Part shown: piece by piece, positions 1 to 11,596 of the stretch
Numbering within the stretch: position 1 is the stretch's first letter
How the letters are laid out: each line of letters starts with the position of its first letter
Source of the DNA: Scleromitrula shiraiana
Taxonomy: Eukaryota > Ascomycota > Leotiomycetes > Helotiales > Sclerotiniaceae
Assembly (NCBI GenBank): GCA_028455995.1
Contig: JABELC010000007.1
Span: 1,623,501-1,687,500, forward strand
Length of the DNA: 64,000 bases
Reading direction: 5' to 3'
Program-made: the position numbers and the translations under genes
Notes under the pieces: generated by a model
What the model was told of the DNA's origin: nothing
The model's input: only the letters and a program-made list of their open reading frames with translations
Databases searched by the model: none

Positions 1-1840
1 TTTCGCTCTTCCTCCAACTTTGAATCGTTTCTTCTCTCAATATCACGAACTTTGTCATCGAGCTCAATTGCCGCTTTTCGTTCTACTTCGCGGAGCTCAT
101 CTCTTTGGGTACGGAGAAGTCGGTCGATCTCATCGGTATTGTCTCGTCGAATCTTGTCAATTTCGTTTCGATGATCTCGGCTCATGTCGTCCACTTCAAT
201 GCGGTGTGCCCGTGTGCTGTCATCGAGATTAGTTGTCGCTGTAAACAGTCGCTGTTGAATCAAATCTAGTCTCTGTTTTGTCTCATCTAAGTCAGTCTGT
301 AAGGTTTGGTTAGAAGATGAAAGCTGTGCTCGGATGCCTTCAAGTTCCTGAACTGGACCATAATTAGCTGTATCCTATGATGATACATCAAGAGTGCACT
401 TACGTCTAGTTTTGTAAAGTACAACGGCTTCTTCAAGGCCAGTTCGTTCCGCTTGAGTTCCGTTCATGGTCGTTTTGAGTTCTGAATACATAGCTTCTAT
501 GTCTTCGACACGCTTACGCATGTCCCACGCTGGTAAAAATCCAGGAATGTTAGAACCTTTTGACAAATACGGGTTTTTACTAGGGGAAACTTTGGATTTT
601 TTGCAAGGGGAATTAACAGGGGTAACATAGGCAAACTCTGACTTAGCAAGGACAGGAATTTGGGAAGGCGTTTTCGGAGCTACTGAGCTATAATCCGGTG
701 CCTGGTACAAGACAAGTGCGCCTTCTTCATTGTCTGTTCCCATATCCAGATTTCCTGTACTCGAGGAATACCTGTGGCGGAGGAAGGGAGGCCTTGTTGT
801 GGATGACCTCGCTTGAAAGGTTTTGTTTGGATCAACTTGGTCGTCATCAATTCTAAGTCTACTCATTGCCGTACTAACGGACATCTCTCGAAAGTTTGCA
901 CCAGAGGATGGAGACATCAATGATTGGGTTGAATGTTGAGTCCGGAGTTTCTTGTGTTCCAAATTGGAATCCCCCAAAGGGTTTAACGATGGAATCGAAG
1001 ACAATTGTAGCATACCCTTTCGCTTTCCTCCAGGAGGTGGCATATCCTCCTCGTCGGAAGAATTAGACTCTGTAGAAGGTTGAGATCGAGACTTGGCGAT
1101 AGATGATTTTGGTCTCGATGTGGTAGATTGGCTGTACGACAATGAAGTTGGTGGGCGTGATCCATAAGCTGATTTGGGTCGACCTGGGCCAACACTACTT
1201 GAGAAACTACTACCGGATGTATGGCGTGAAGATACCGATGGTGTTCGAGATGACACTGAGGAGGCAAAGGATCTGGTGCGTGGTTGGGTGGAGGAACTCT
1301 TAAGCTAGACATGAGTTTAGTATGAATGTGCATTTCAACACAAAACATCGGTCTATTTTGCTGATTGTGGCATATCTGATGAACTTACTCCAACCAAAGA
1401 AGTACCCTTTACTGCCGGTCGTGATACGGAAGGTGTTCGAGCAAGTGTTGTTATGGGCTCTCCAGCTCTCTCAGCTAAAGTCTTGCGCTTGGGTTCTGGT
1501 TCATTATCTGATCGAAGCAATCAATCAGTATTTGAGATCGCAATGGTATTGCAATGTAGTGTGGTGATGGTGATAACATACTCGACTTTTCGCTAAAACG
1601 CTTCAATGCAGCACTGGGTTGAGGCATCTTTGATGGTAATCGCGAGCGCGCATTTGTAGTTGAATCAGAAATCTCTGCAAGACCTTTTCCTGGAGAAGGT
1701 ATACGAGATGGTGGTTTAATTTGCGAGGTGCGCATATTCTGTGAACGCGATAAAAATGTCAGATCGTAAAGATCGTACTTGAAAAAAACATTTGTTTATT
1801 GACATTGAATTCATACCTGGTTTTCTTCTTGGTACTCCAT
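1..1840 (-). CDS. Probable kinesin-14 (KlpA/Kar3-like), N-terminal part, runs off left edge
   Basis: Five exons read on the minus strand: 1840-1817, 1738-1582, 1507-1389, 1304-404 and 367-1. The first exon is only 24 nt (MEYQEENQ) and joins in phase 0 to NMRTSQIKPPSRIPSPGKG. About 522 residues are visible. The first ~350 are a Ser/Pro/Arg-rich, disordered tail with basic patches; from about residue 360 to the window edge the sequence is a continuous heptad-like coiled coil rich in Glu, Arg, Asp and Gln. A basic Ser/Pro tail followed by a long coil is the layout of minus-end kinesin-14 (KlpA/Kar3), whose motor domain is C-terminal and would lie left of this window. The motor is not seen, so another coiled-coil spindle or cytoskeletal protein remains possible. 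The last visible intron (403-368) is only 36 nt; it is the only in-frame solution I found. Confidence 0.6.
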
Positions 1841-2500
1841 TTTTAAATAAGTAGCCAAGCTACACGCGATGAGAAAGCTAGAACATATAATTGATAAAGC
1901 AATTGGACTAAGGTTAGTAGTACGGCGTCGAGAAGCAATGGTTGTCGTCGTTGAAATATTTAAAATGATGAAATAAATTGAATGTTGTATCTGTCTAACT
2001 GATTTCTTGTTGATGAATTAAACTAAAATCTGGTTGCTGGGGAGAATTGTGATGAATAATAATAATTGAAAAAAAAGCTCCCCACCTAAAATCTTTTGAG
2101 CCATTCACAAGTTCTAAACCAAAGGAATTTTTAATGCAAGCTAATAATGCACAATGCACAATACACAATGCACAATGATAACTTACACTAAATTTATGCA
2201 GCCATTCATAAAGTATCAACCCATATAATTTCACGTGTCATAGGTATAGATAGGTATCTTTTCTTTTTACGAAGTTTTGGAGAATTACTTACTTTCCCAT
2301 CACCAGATTTTACTTTGACAAAGTCGTATTGGATCGTATCGATACTCAGGTAGATCCTATCGACCTCATAGATAACATCTATAATTTCAAAACTACCACT
2401 ATAGGTGTCGCAAAGTCAGCGACAAGGTCATGGTATCGTAGCACCCCCCCACACTTTCTACCAATAATCCTTTGGGTCTGGCCCTTCAACGTCGTTTGTC
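1841..2500. other. Intergenic, divergent promoter region
   Basis: This gap separates the start of the kinesin-like gene (minus) from the start of the acyltransferase gene (plus), so it should hold both promoters. Around 2143-2178 there is a short tandem repeat of ACAATGCAC-type 9-mers, and 2450-2455 carries a C run. I see no coding sequence. Confidence 0.6.
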
Positions 2501-3614
2501 ATGGAGAAATATTCACAGTTCCGTGATAGAGGTCAGCAATAGCCCTCTCTCCTTCCTCTTTTTTGCGCATTTCATGTGTCGCATGCTTCTAGAGATAAGG
2601 TCCCGTCTAACATATGAATGTATAGGATCCGGAATCGCTCCATTCTTTCCCCTCACATCTCAGAGTGCGGGCATCTATGCTCCCGTCTATCTATTCCTCT
2701 TCCTATTCAAATTACCATTCTTCTTCACAGTAGCCTCAACATACTTTCTATTCTTACAATGGTTCCCTTTGGGTTCGCTACCGAAGAAGGCGATATTATG
2801 GATGATACTTGGTATACCGGGGGTATGGTGGATAGATTTACAAATTGATGGAGTAAAGAAGGGTTCTTTAGCAAAAAAGCACGAAGGACGAGTACCAGGA
2901 CCTTCGGACATTATCGCATCTTCATTTACCTCACCTCTCGACTCTCTATATCTTGCCGCCATCTTTGACCCGATATTTACCGTCTCATATCCACACACTC
3001 GCCAAGTTCAGAGAATCTCTCTATTAGGCGCAATCCTTCGAGCTTTTCAAGCACCTACAGAACGCCCTCCTAAGGGCGCGAAAATGACGGACTTGACAGC
3101 ACTTTTGATTCGACATCCCGGGCGAGCTATAGTAGTTTTCCCAGAATGTACAACCACCAACGGAAAAGGAATATTGCCATTCAGTCCCAGTCTTTTGACT
3201 GCCCCACCAGGAACCAAGATCTTCCCTATAAGTCTTCGCTACACACCACCAGATATTACTACTCCCGTTCCCGGAACCTATCTATCTTTCATTTGGAACC
3301 TCCTCTCAAAACCAACCCATTGCATCCGCGTTCGCATCGCCGAAGTTGTTTACAACACATCGAGACCAGAAAAGCTGGAATCCAAATATCTCAAGAACGT
3401 TCTCGATACTCTAGGTGACGACTCCGCCCAAACAAGCAGTACAGATACCCTCGCAAGTCTCGCCGACCAATCCGCAGAACTCACACCCGAAGAACAAAGT
3501 ACTCTAGACAAAGTTGGAGAGGCACTAGCACGTCTAGGGAGGGTCAAGCGTGTTGGCTTGACAGTAAAAGATAAAAGCGCATTTGTGAATGCGTGGTCAA
3601 AAAAGAAGAAGTAG
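2501..3614 (+). CDS. Lysophosphatidic acid acyltransferase, LOA1/VPS66 family
   Basis: Two exons, 2501-2531 and 2626-3614, encode 339 residues. The start was chosen because ATG at 2501 gives MEKYSQFRDRG, which joins in phase 1 to SGIAPFFPLT after a 94-nt intron with a CTAAC branch site; the longer open frame beginning at 2472 reads through this intron. Family members transfer an acyl chain to lysophosphatidate at the ER or lipid droplet; yeast Loa1/Vps66 affects triacylglycerol storage and vacuolar sorting. Two hydrophobic segments lie at about residues 28-58 and 66-82. The block I position reads SFTSPLD (110-116), lacking the usual His of HX4D. The block III motif is FPECTTTNG (182-190), a variant of FPEGT. 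The C-terminal 80 residues are charged and end in KKKK. The donor is GTCAGC, slightly unusual. Confidence 0.85.
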
Positions 3615-4736
3615 GATATCTAAACAAGTATCTCGCCGTTTAACAGGTCATGTTACGAATTTACGTTTTGGGAGGATTGCACAAAATTGGAGTCGGGATA
3701 TCCTTTCGAAATTTGGGAGCGATTAGCATAGTTTGCAATTAGTCGGATTTGAAAATAATCTTTACTTTACTTTACTTCATACATTACTTCTTCACTGTTT
3801 TGATCTAATTGCCTGTATCTTGTTGGCGTGTTGAATATGTGAGACGTCTGCATTATGGTATAAGATCAGTATCAGTATCTGGAACTGCATGGCTGTTTTC
3901 ATTCTGTGGAATCATGCCTACAATTCAAAACAAAGCTCCATCTTGAAATCAAACGGATACGAACTTTTTCCAATGCTATAAGATTAAAATTGTTGGTTAT
4001 TCGATTATAGAAGTTAACATACAAATTCGAAGATAGTGTATAACTTAACACACCTCCTGGTAAACGATATATATTTTCCCAGAGTGCTCATTTCACAATG
4101 TAAAAGTCGAACTACTTTATCAGTCAACCTGTGTGGGGGGACAATATTAGATATCTCAACCTCCCCTAGCATCTTTCTCACAACATCCTCTTATCACGTC
4201 ATTACATCTCTAATCTCCATTCCTATTCTCAATCATGAGAGGAAGAGTTCTCTTGGATCTATCTATCAACTTACTGCCACTTATATCGGCTTACCTGGAC
4301 TACAACCATCACAATGTGATCTAAAATCATTGTTGAGACCAATAACGAATAATATATAGAGCAGAGGAATTAAAATTTTGGGTGAAAGATTGTCATTCAG
4401 AAGGAGGAGATTGAAATGCCTAAGTAATTCCTAGCCATTTACCTGTCCATCAATAATCTTTAAAATGTCCTCTCCTCTAAAGTTGATATATTAAAGAGCA
4501 ACTTATTGACCGCCAATATCAAACTATTCCACTTTTGCTCTCCTATATCAGAATACTGATCCCAAGACAATCTTCGTCTTTGTAAACAGAGCAGCCTTAT
4601 CCATCCACTATGTCTCGACCATACAGAGACCATCAGTGTCAAATCTCTAAAGTTCATAGTTAGCTATGTTTAAGGATAGGTCAATGAGAAATATAGACAT
4701 ACCAAAGGGGAATTAAGTCTCAGCCAGAAATCGCTT
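3615..4736. other. Intergenic between convergent genes, no gene seen
   Basis: This 1.1 kb gap lies between the ends of the acyltransferase gene (plus) and the first BTB gene (minus). The open frames in it (for example 4036-4359 plus and 4460-4657 minus) lack ATG starts or any recognisable motif, and I take them as chance. It should contain two 3' UTRs. Confidence 0.55.
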
Positions 4737-5899
4737 TCACCAAATTTTCTCGCTCGTGTCCCAGGGAAGCTCATCATCTCCAACAGTCGCACAGAGATAC
4801 TGACTCCGGTAGCCATATATTCCCGAGATAAATCTGCCCTGATCCAACACTAAGTTACTCTTAAGTAGCTTTTCAAGTTCTGGAAAAATTGCGTCAACGC
4901 GCTCCTTGCCTATAACCTCTTGGTTTTCTGCAAGCTGAAGACTTAACCAAACCTCCCGCATATACCATGCAAGCTGCATCTGCTGATAGTATCTACCTGG
5001 TTCTTCGGCATGTTCCTCAAGGAATCGTCCCCAGTTACGGTCGCTTGCAGCGTATTTAGAGAGCTTGGAGTGGATGGTTGATTGCAGATCATACACACGC
5101 TGGTATGATTTTGTGATGACTTCTAACAAGCCACCCTCCTTAAGAAACCTACTCCAGTGTTCTCTGATTCTGAACCAGAATGAAACGACGTAAACCATTA
5201 GTTCTCGAAACAATACTGGATGTCTTAGATCTGCCGCATCGAAAAACTGAGCCATCAACTTTTCTTCCGTGCGAAAAGTAAAAAAATTGTACTCTTTGTA
5301 TAACAATAGGCAGAGTCTCTCTGATACAATGTGAGTGCTCCTCATAATGCCTGGGCTGTTCCACAAAGACTTGTCGAGAGACTTTGACAATATTCGAAGC
5401 AAGCAGAAATTTTCTGCAAGATACCTTAAGGTTTTAAATTCGAAATAGTTCTCAATAATAATGGGCCGATCGTACATTGCATGCACAAGTTTGTTGACTG
5501 CATCTACTCTTCGTGGACTCATAACAGGATGATAAGAAAGATCTGTCTTGGGGTTGAGGTCCTGGGTAAACTACCAGCGATTTGAAACAACTGTGATTAT
5601 CCTTGCAAAAGGAGAAGGGGGAAGAGATATACGTAGGTGATAGGTTTTAGTCTCCATTTCCATGCATCAGACCCCTCTACAAGGATAAAATCATATCTAA
5701 AAAGTGATATCGGCGAGATAGATTCTCTATCTGAAAGATTGAAAATATTTTCGAAGTAGGTCGAACTCCATCTTAATATATCAGAATGGACATGGAATTC
5801 GCGAATATCGTAAAATGTGATTCGAACGTCTGGCATCATACCAGCATGATAGAAAACCGCTGGAGTCGGTACAACGAGGTCTGCCGCAGACATTTCCAT
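4737..5899 (-). CDS. BTB/POZ domain protein (paralogue of the gene at 8.8-10.0 kb)
   Basis: Two exons, 5899-5633 and 5570-4737, give 366 residues; the 62-nt intron (GTATAT...GGTAG) keeps phase 0. The BTB fold lies at about residues 20-150: MPDVRITFYDIREFHVHSDILRW is the typical D-V-x-F...F-x-V-H...L core, followed by SSTYFENIF and, in exon 2, a VDAVNKLVHAMYD helix segment. The rest is a helical C-terminal region ending ...CATVGDDELPWD. The same ending (CASVPDEDLPWD) and the FRELMVYVVSFW/FRDIVVLAVSQW segment recur in the second BTB gene 2.9 kb away on the same strand, so the two are old paralogues. BTB domains mediate dimerisation, often as Cul3 adaptors; no Kelch, MATH, zinc-finger or BACK domain is obvious here, so the partner is unknown. 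Confidence 0.8.
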
Positions 5900-6079
5900 G
5901 TTGTTTGAGGTTGAGAGAGGGAAAGAGTGAGAGAAAGAAGAAAAGAAAGAGACGGAAGGTCAAAGTAAGATCAAAATCAAACTGTTCAGATTTCAGATAT
6001 GCATTTAAAGTGAATATTTTGGAGGGAGACGATGGAGTAGTTTATCCGTAAAAAAATTATTTGGATTAACAAGATGAAG

Positions 6080-6082
6080 GTG

Positions 6083-6125
<43 letters not shown>

Positions 6126-6126
6126 A
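6080..6126. repeat. GTGAAA hexanucleotide array
   Basis: About eight uninterrupted copies of the 6-bp unit GTGAAA, ending in GTGAAGG. It lies about 180 bp upstream of the first BTB gene start. Confidence 0.9.
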
Positions 6127-6294
6127 GGTAAACAAATGTTGAACAGATAAATAATTTGGAGGGTGCCTTCCCCTTAAGCTTAGCTTGGATTATCATTATC
6201 ATCATCATTATGGTTGCTATTGACATTGTCTACTATGTACTATGTAGGTAGTAGTTTGATGATATTGGAGATGAGAAATCAGTTATATAATATA

Positions 6295-6357
6295 TAGATA
6301 TAAATATAGATATAAATATAGATATAAATATAGATATAAATATAGATATAAATATAG
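6295..6357. repeat. 12-bp minisatellite, unit TAGATATAAATA
   Basis: About five perfect head-to-tail copies of a 12-bp AT-rich unit. Confidence 0.9.
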
Positions 6358-7202
6358 TAACTCTCAATTAATCTTTTGACCATTCTTCACCATCTAACCT
6401 CAAGTGCTCAGAATTTTACACATCATGACAATCATTGTCCTAGGAACCCTCCACCATCAATTTAGGAATAAAATCACAACGGTTACTACGAGCGATGTGG
6501 TCCAAACCTATCAGGAGTGCATTGCATTGCATCCTCTACAGCGAGACTAGGAGTGATACTAATTACGACCTTTGTAGCCATTCTTGCCAACTTTGGGATC
6601 ATGCAAAAGTCCATGGTTGGACAATGGATGAAAAGATTCATTGATTGATAAATAGCTAGAGGGATCGAGGACTCCAACTGAGATTGTAGGTTAACATCAA
6701 AGGTTCAAACGCAGTTTCCACTTGGGTTTTCCAATGGTGGTAGGAGTCACCAGATCTTCAGATATCAATAACAATACCAATATCAATATCAATATCAATC
6801 TAGAAAACCTACCGACTACCGGTATGTGTCCATGGATTGGAATAATAGAACAAAAACTCAGAATCAATCGCTTCTTAAATAGTACTATCTACCACGTATT
6901 GGTAGTCTGAAGCTATTCGACATTCATACTTTGTATCATATTACCATATTACCATATTACCATATTATGTAGAATGTTGTATTCGGTGAAACACTGGGAT
7001 GATGTGGTGCGGTGTGAGTGCTTGGGTCAGTGGAGTGACGTAGATCTTATTAGTGTGTAAAATGCCAAATTTAGTGACACGTCGATAGGGGCACATCCAC
7101 CAATTAACAGGGGTAGCAGCTACCTTATCAGCAGCTCTAATCGTCAGCGCTCTACGAAAGTAATCCCTACTAAAAAACATCCCTTCCTTTGTTTGGAATA
7201 CT

Positions 7203-7243
7203 ATTCATTCATTCATTCATTCATTCATTCATTCATTCATTCA
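7203..7243. repeat. ATTC tetranucleotide microsatellite
   Basis: About ten uninterrupted copies of ATTC, roughly 180 bp upstream of the RNase T2 start codon. Confidence 0.9.
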
Positions 7244-7422
7244 TCAACAACCTTGGTTATAGACTTTTATATATATTATTTGAAATCTCATTCATTCATT
7301 GATCAAGATTGATGTAAATATTTCTACAGTTTTCATCTCATATATTCTATTGAAGTGTCGATCATTGTTTCGATATCCTTACATTTGACTGACTCTACGG
7401 AGCAACGATAAGCAAAACCATC

Positions 7423-8398
7423 ATGGCAACCAATACAACTTCCTTTCCATCAGTCCGAAAGATTATATCTTTCGCAGGCGGTATTCTATCACAAATTCCT
7501 CTCGGACATAATCCATCGTCGGCTTCGACTACTGATGCAATAACTAAATCCTACGAACCATTTGGCAATGCCCACTCTTGCCCATCAGACGTGCCAGTCT
7601 CCTGTCATAATAGCACCACAGCTCCCGATTCCTGCTGCTTCATTTATCCCGGTGGTCAACTCTTACAGACACAGTTTTGGGATTACAGTCCCGCTATAGG
7701 CCCTGATGATAGTTGGACTTTACATGGTCTTTGGTTTGTCCTATCCTATCCATTGATCTCAACACAGAAACTGATCACATACTCTACTTTACAGGCCTGA
7801 TCTTTGCGATGGATCTTACCCAACTTATTGCAGACAGACTGCTCAATATCATAATATAACATCGGTTCTCACCGCTGCTTCACAAACGGATCTTCTCTCG
7901 TTTATGAATGAATATTGGTTGCCTAACAGAGGTTCAGCAGAGCATTTCTGGTAAGCAGTAATGCCTTTAAACATAGAAGACCTAACTAACAAAATCATAA
8001 GGCAACACGAATACAACAAACATGCAACCTGCATAAATACGCTTGCGCCATCTTGCTACGGATCAGGATACGAAACTGGGAACGAAGTGGTAGATTTCTT
8101 CACAAGAGCGGTGGAACTATTCAAGACATTGGATACATATAAGGCGCTTGAGAAAGCAGGCATCGTTCCAAGTTACAGTGCGACTTATACGGAGAAAGAG
8201 ATTCAGGATGCTTTGAGTGCTGTTACGGGGAGTGAGGTGGTTTTGGGTTGTTCATATGGAAGGTTGAACCAGGCGTGGTATAGCTTCAATGTTAAGGGGA
8301 GTCTACAGTTGGGAGAATTTGTGGCTACTGCTCCTGTGGGGAAGAGTGGTAGAAGTAGTTGTCCTCGAAGAGGGATTAAATATCTGCCTAAGTCATGA
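7423..8398 (+). CDS. Ribonuclease T2
   Basis: Three exons (7423-7733, 7795-7950, 8002-8398) encode 287 residues. RNase T2 enzymes are secreted or vacuolar endonucleases that cut single-stranded RNA through a 2',3'-cyclic phosphate. Both conserved active-site blocks are present and both span exon junctions: CAS I is SWTLHGLWPDLCDG (His at about residue 101), completed across intron 1, and CAS II is FWQHEYNKHATC (His-Glu-x-x-x-His), completed across intron 2. Many Cys residues (SCPSDVPVSC, DSCCF, SCYGSG, GCSYG) fit the disulphide pattern of the family. The N-terminus has a short, only moderately hydrophobic stretch (IISFAGGIL) rather than a strong signal peptide. The protein ends soon after the catalytic domain, without the long C-terminal extension of yeast Rny1. 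Confidence 0.95.
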
Positions 8399-8751
8399 GC
8401 GTGGTAGAAGTCGTTATTTTTAAGTTTAGATCTAGTGTAATATGAATATCTTTTGGCATAAACGTTGAAAATCGTAGGATGAACCTATCAGTTATTCGGT
8501 GTAGCACTCAAAGGGAGTCCATTGAACACAGTACAGTTTGGTTGCCGAATTCTCGTTGTATATTCCTCTAAGCATACTCCATATATTATTTGGCGGATCT
8601 TTCGTTATGAGAGCTGCAGAATCACCAACATCTAACCCCAATATCACAGCAAATAGTATTAAAAAAACGTGACGTTATCTTGTTATCCTTGAAGTACAAC
8701 GAACTCTGAGTCCTTCATACTGTGTATAAGGTTACTGCAATCTTGATCATC
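8399..8751. other. Intergenic between convergent genes
   Basis: A 353-bp gap between the 3' ends of RNase T2 (plus) and the second BTB gene (minus). I see nothing beyond probable 3' UTR sequence. Confidence 0.6.
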
Positions 8752-10013
8752 CTACCAGTTGTTTTGCAACACATCCCAAGGTAAATCCTCATCCGGAACA
8801 GAAGCACAGAAATACCCTTCAGTACGCCGGCTTTCATCCTTGCATAGTACAAGGTTATTTGTGAAGAGTTTCTCTAGCTTAGCCTGGAGTTCGTAAACAG
8901 GCAGCGGTGCATTAAGATAGGCGGGTGCGCTGGTACCCATCATACCATGGTCTTCGCAGTCGAAGTTCTTTTCTAAAAGAGAATATAACGCTCGGTTGTA
9001 TCTGGATAGGGAAATCCTTTCCTCCATCGACACCATTTCGTCCCAAAGATCATCATCCATTTTCAGCACGTCCTCACGGAAGCAGAATTTGGGAAGCGAG
9101 TATATTGCTTCAACGCGTAATCGGGCAATATCCGCTTCAAGCTGACGAACCCGAAGACAAGCCCTAGTAAGGGCCAAAGATGCTCTATCTCCAAGCTGTC
9201 TGAATCGATCAGGATCGGTTTCAGAGTTCCACTGAGAGACTGCAAGCACCACGATATCGCGAAATAAAATCGGATTTCGTAGTTTAATGGCCATTTCCAG
9301 ACACGGTAGTTCGCCATTTATTTGCAAGACAAGCTTAGGACTCATCCATAGAGATGAGAACAATGACGACGAGAGGATTGGAAGACAACAGAAGAAATCG
9401 GCTTGTCGAGTCATCTCTAACAGTTGTGTCAGTCCACAAATCTCGGTGGCTATATGATACATAGCACACATAAGCTTATAGAAAGCTTCTGTCTCGCGTA
9501 CAGCCTCCATCTGTGGCTCTGAGGATTGCTCTGGAAGTTGCCGAAACTTATCGGCTGACTTCAACGGTGAGGAAGACTACGTGAATTCAGTTATATGAAG
9601 ATTCAAAGTGAGTCAATGGTTCGGTCTGATATAGTGAAGAGACAAGCCACATACAGACGCCATTTTAGTTGGATAGAGACCCCAATCCTCTCCATCCTCA
9701 TCAATAGCAGCACTGTAGCTGTAGTAGAACTCTGCTGTTGCCGGACCTGGGGTCTTCTCGGGAGAGTCCATAAATTTGCGAAAGAAGGCCGAATAAAGCT
9801 TCAGAACAGTGGAATGAACATGAAATTCACCCGAGAATACAACGATACGGGTGTCTGGCCTTTGTCCTTGGGAATCAAATACCTAGTGATCGTATTGATT
9901 AGTATATAGTTCGATAATTTAATTTGATGCTAGCAAGTAACGCATACAAACAGATCTTCGGTATCTGGATCCTCAGCACCAATAAGTCTCCTCTTCTTGG
10001 AAAGATGCTCCAT
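8752..10013 (-). CDS. BTB/POZ domain protein (paralogue of the gene at 4.7-5.9 kb)
   Basis: Three exons on the minus strand, 10013-9948, 9882-9655 and 9576-8752, encode 372 residues; both introns (65 and 78 nt) are in phase 0. The N-terminus is basic (MEHLSKKRRLIG). The BTB core follows: DTRIVVFSGEFHVHSTVLKLY then SAFFRKFMDS at about residues 32-62. The C-terminal helical region ends ...DEDLPWDVLQNNW, matching the ELPWD ending of the other BTB gene, and total lengths are close (372 versus 366). The BTB part of the middle exon carries an acidic insert (DEDGEDWG). No second known domain is visible. The start lies about 130 bp from the AT-rich island that begins near 10140. Function and partner unknown. 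Confidence 0.8.
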
Positions 10014-10139
10014 GTCGAATTTGAACAAGATCTCAATATAGAGAGAATTCAGAGGTTCATAGAACTGTACTTTTCGGGTGTAAACATCGGCAGATAAGAT
10101 TAGATAGATTGAAGGGCTAGAGAAAGATTATCTCATCCT

Positions 10140-11384
10140 CAGACCCTTAATTCAACCCCACTTAAAAAAATTGACTAATAATAATCTTTAATTTTTTATT
10201 TAAAGTTGATTGAAAAAGTTAAGCGTTTTTGATTATAGCTTTAATATAAAAATAAATAAATTACCAGTGATAAATTAATAATTTCTCAAAATATAATAAT
10301 AAATCATTTAATAATCATTATTATAACTTTTTTAAAATTGATTTAATACATAAAAATAAATTTTTGAATTATAATTATATATATTAGTATATTATTATAA
10401 TTTAAAAAAAACTTATTTTCAAATATAAATAAATCAATATTTATTTTTTTGGAATTTAATAATTATGTTTTGTTTTTAATAAATTTATTAATATTTCAAA
10501 AATAATATTAATTAAACTTTAAAAGACTTTTGAAATATTAATATATATATTGAAAAATACGCGATAAATTATCAAAATAATAAAAAAAACTTTGAAATTA
10601 TCAGTAATTACTCAATTAATTAAATTTTTTAAGAAAAATTACTCAATTATTCAAAAAAGAAAAATCAATGCAATTTATACTAGTATATACTAGTACTAGA
10701 TTAAATCGATTCATTATATTCTTATTCGATTACTAGTAAATAAAAAACTAAATTGATAGACTCTCTTTCAAAGTAAAAGTTTAATTTAATCTTTCAAAAT
10801 TATCAAGTTTAAAAAATTTAAAAAATCTTTTTAATATTGTTTTTTTGATAATATTATATTGAATTTTCAAGTTAAAATATAATATTTATCTTTAGTATAT
10901 AAAAATTATATTCTTATTTAATAAGTTATATATATTATGTTTATTATTTTTTAATATAATGATTTATTTATTAATTTAAACTAAATTAAAACTTTTTGTT
11001 ACTACTACTAGTACTACCGTACGATATACGTTCAAGTTGTATGATGGTAAAAATCTAACTTGTGTAATATTGAGTAATTAATAACTTCAAGTTGAATCTA
11101 CTAAGAACTAGTATAAATACATCTATGGGATGGCCCGTGCCCCTAGCAATTTTTAAAATACTACTAGTAGTATATTAATATGATTTTTATTTTATATTTA
11201 ATTAAATATTATAAATCTTAAAATGATTATTTAATTTATAATTACTAGTATTAATAATAAATATTTAAATATAAAAATAATTAATCGATTTGTTTATATC
11301 AACACAAAAAATAATTTGTACAAAATCGTCGATTTGGAAGTTATTTAGCAATTTAACATGTGCTTCAATTTTAATTTAACCGAG
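10140..11384. mobile_element. AT-rich RIP-like island with partial copy of the TA-flanked TIR element
   Basis: The right end (about 11290-11384) reads ...TTTTAATTTAACCGAG followed by TA. It matches, in the same orientation, the right termini of the elements ending at 31079 and 50653. Homology to the internal part of those elements can be followed from about 10840, for example the segment around 11175-11280 versus 50425-50520. I could not find the matching left terminus near 10.1-10.4 kb, so this copy looks truncated or too decayed. An unrelated, less AT-rich insert occupies about 11000-11160 and includes GGGATGGCCCGTGCCCC. The octamer-like TACTAGTA/ACTAGT recurs at least seven times between 10680 and 11250. 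No open frame is present. Confidence 0.65.
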
Positions 11385-11596
11385 TAGGGCAATTGAAATT
11401 CGATGTGAATGAATTTCTTGAATCAAGAAACTAAAGAAGCAAACCCCAAACTGGGCCCTCAACCATGGTTTTGTTGATGAACTCTAGGTTTGTGGGGTTA
11501 CCCACCACAAGAATGATATTGCGATCCACTACTCAACTTATGGTGCGGTAATCCGTTTCCAATGAGCCTTCATGCATTAAGCTAACATCAAATCAA

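Larger units (their letters stand above)
5900..7422. other. Intergenic, rich in short tandem repeats
   Basis: A divergent promoter gap between the first BTB gene (minus) and the RNase T2 gene (plus). It contains five separate simple repeats: GTGAAA hexamers (about 6080-6126), a 12-bp TAGATATAAATA unit (about 6295-6357), AATATC hexamers (about 6770-6797), an 8-bp CATATTAC unit (about 6937-6966) and an ATTC tetramer run (about 7203-7243). No supported coding sequence was found; the frames at 6486-6677 and 6965-7180 (both minus) show no family features. Confidence 0.6.

Noticed and set aside
983..1348. His/Leu/Pro-rich open frame on the minus strand
   Set aside because: It is an out-of-frame shadow of exon 3 of the kinesin-like gene, which reads correctly in another frame with proper splice sites.
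2472..2500. Upstream start for the acyltransferase gene
   Set aside because: The longer open frame reads through a clear 94-nt intron. ATG at 2501 plus splicing restores the family-typical N-terminus.
4036..4359. Open frame of about 107 codons between convergent genes
   Set aside because: No ATG start, no recognisable domain, no intron support, and it lies in a 3' intergenic region.
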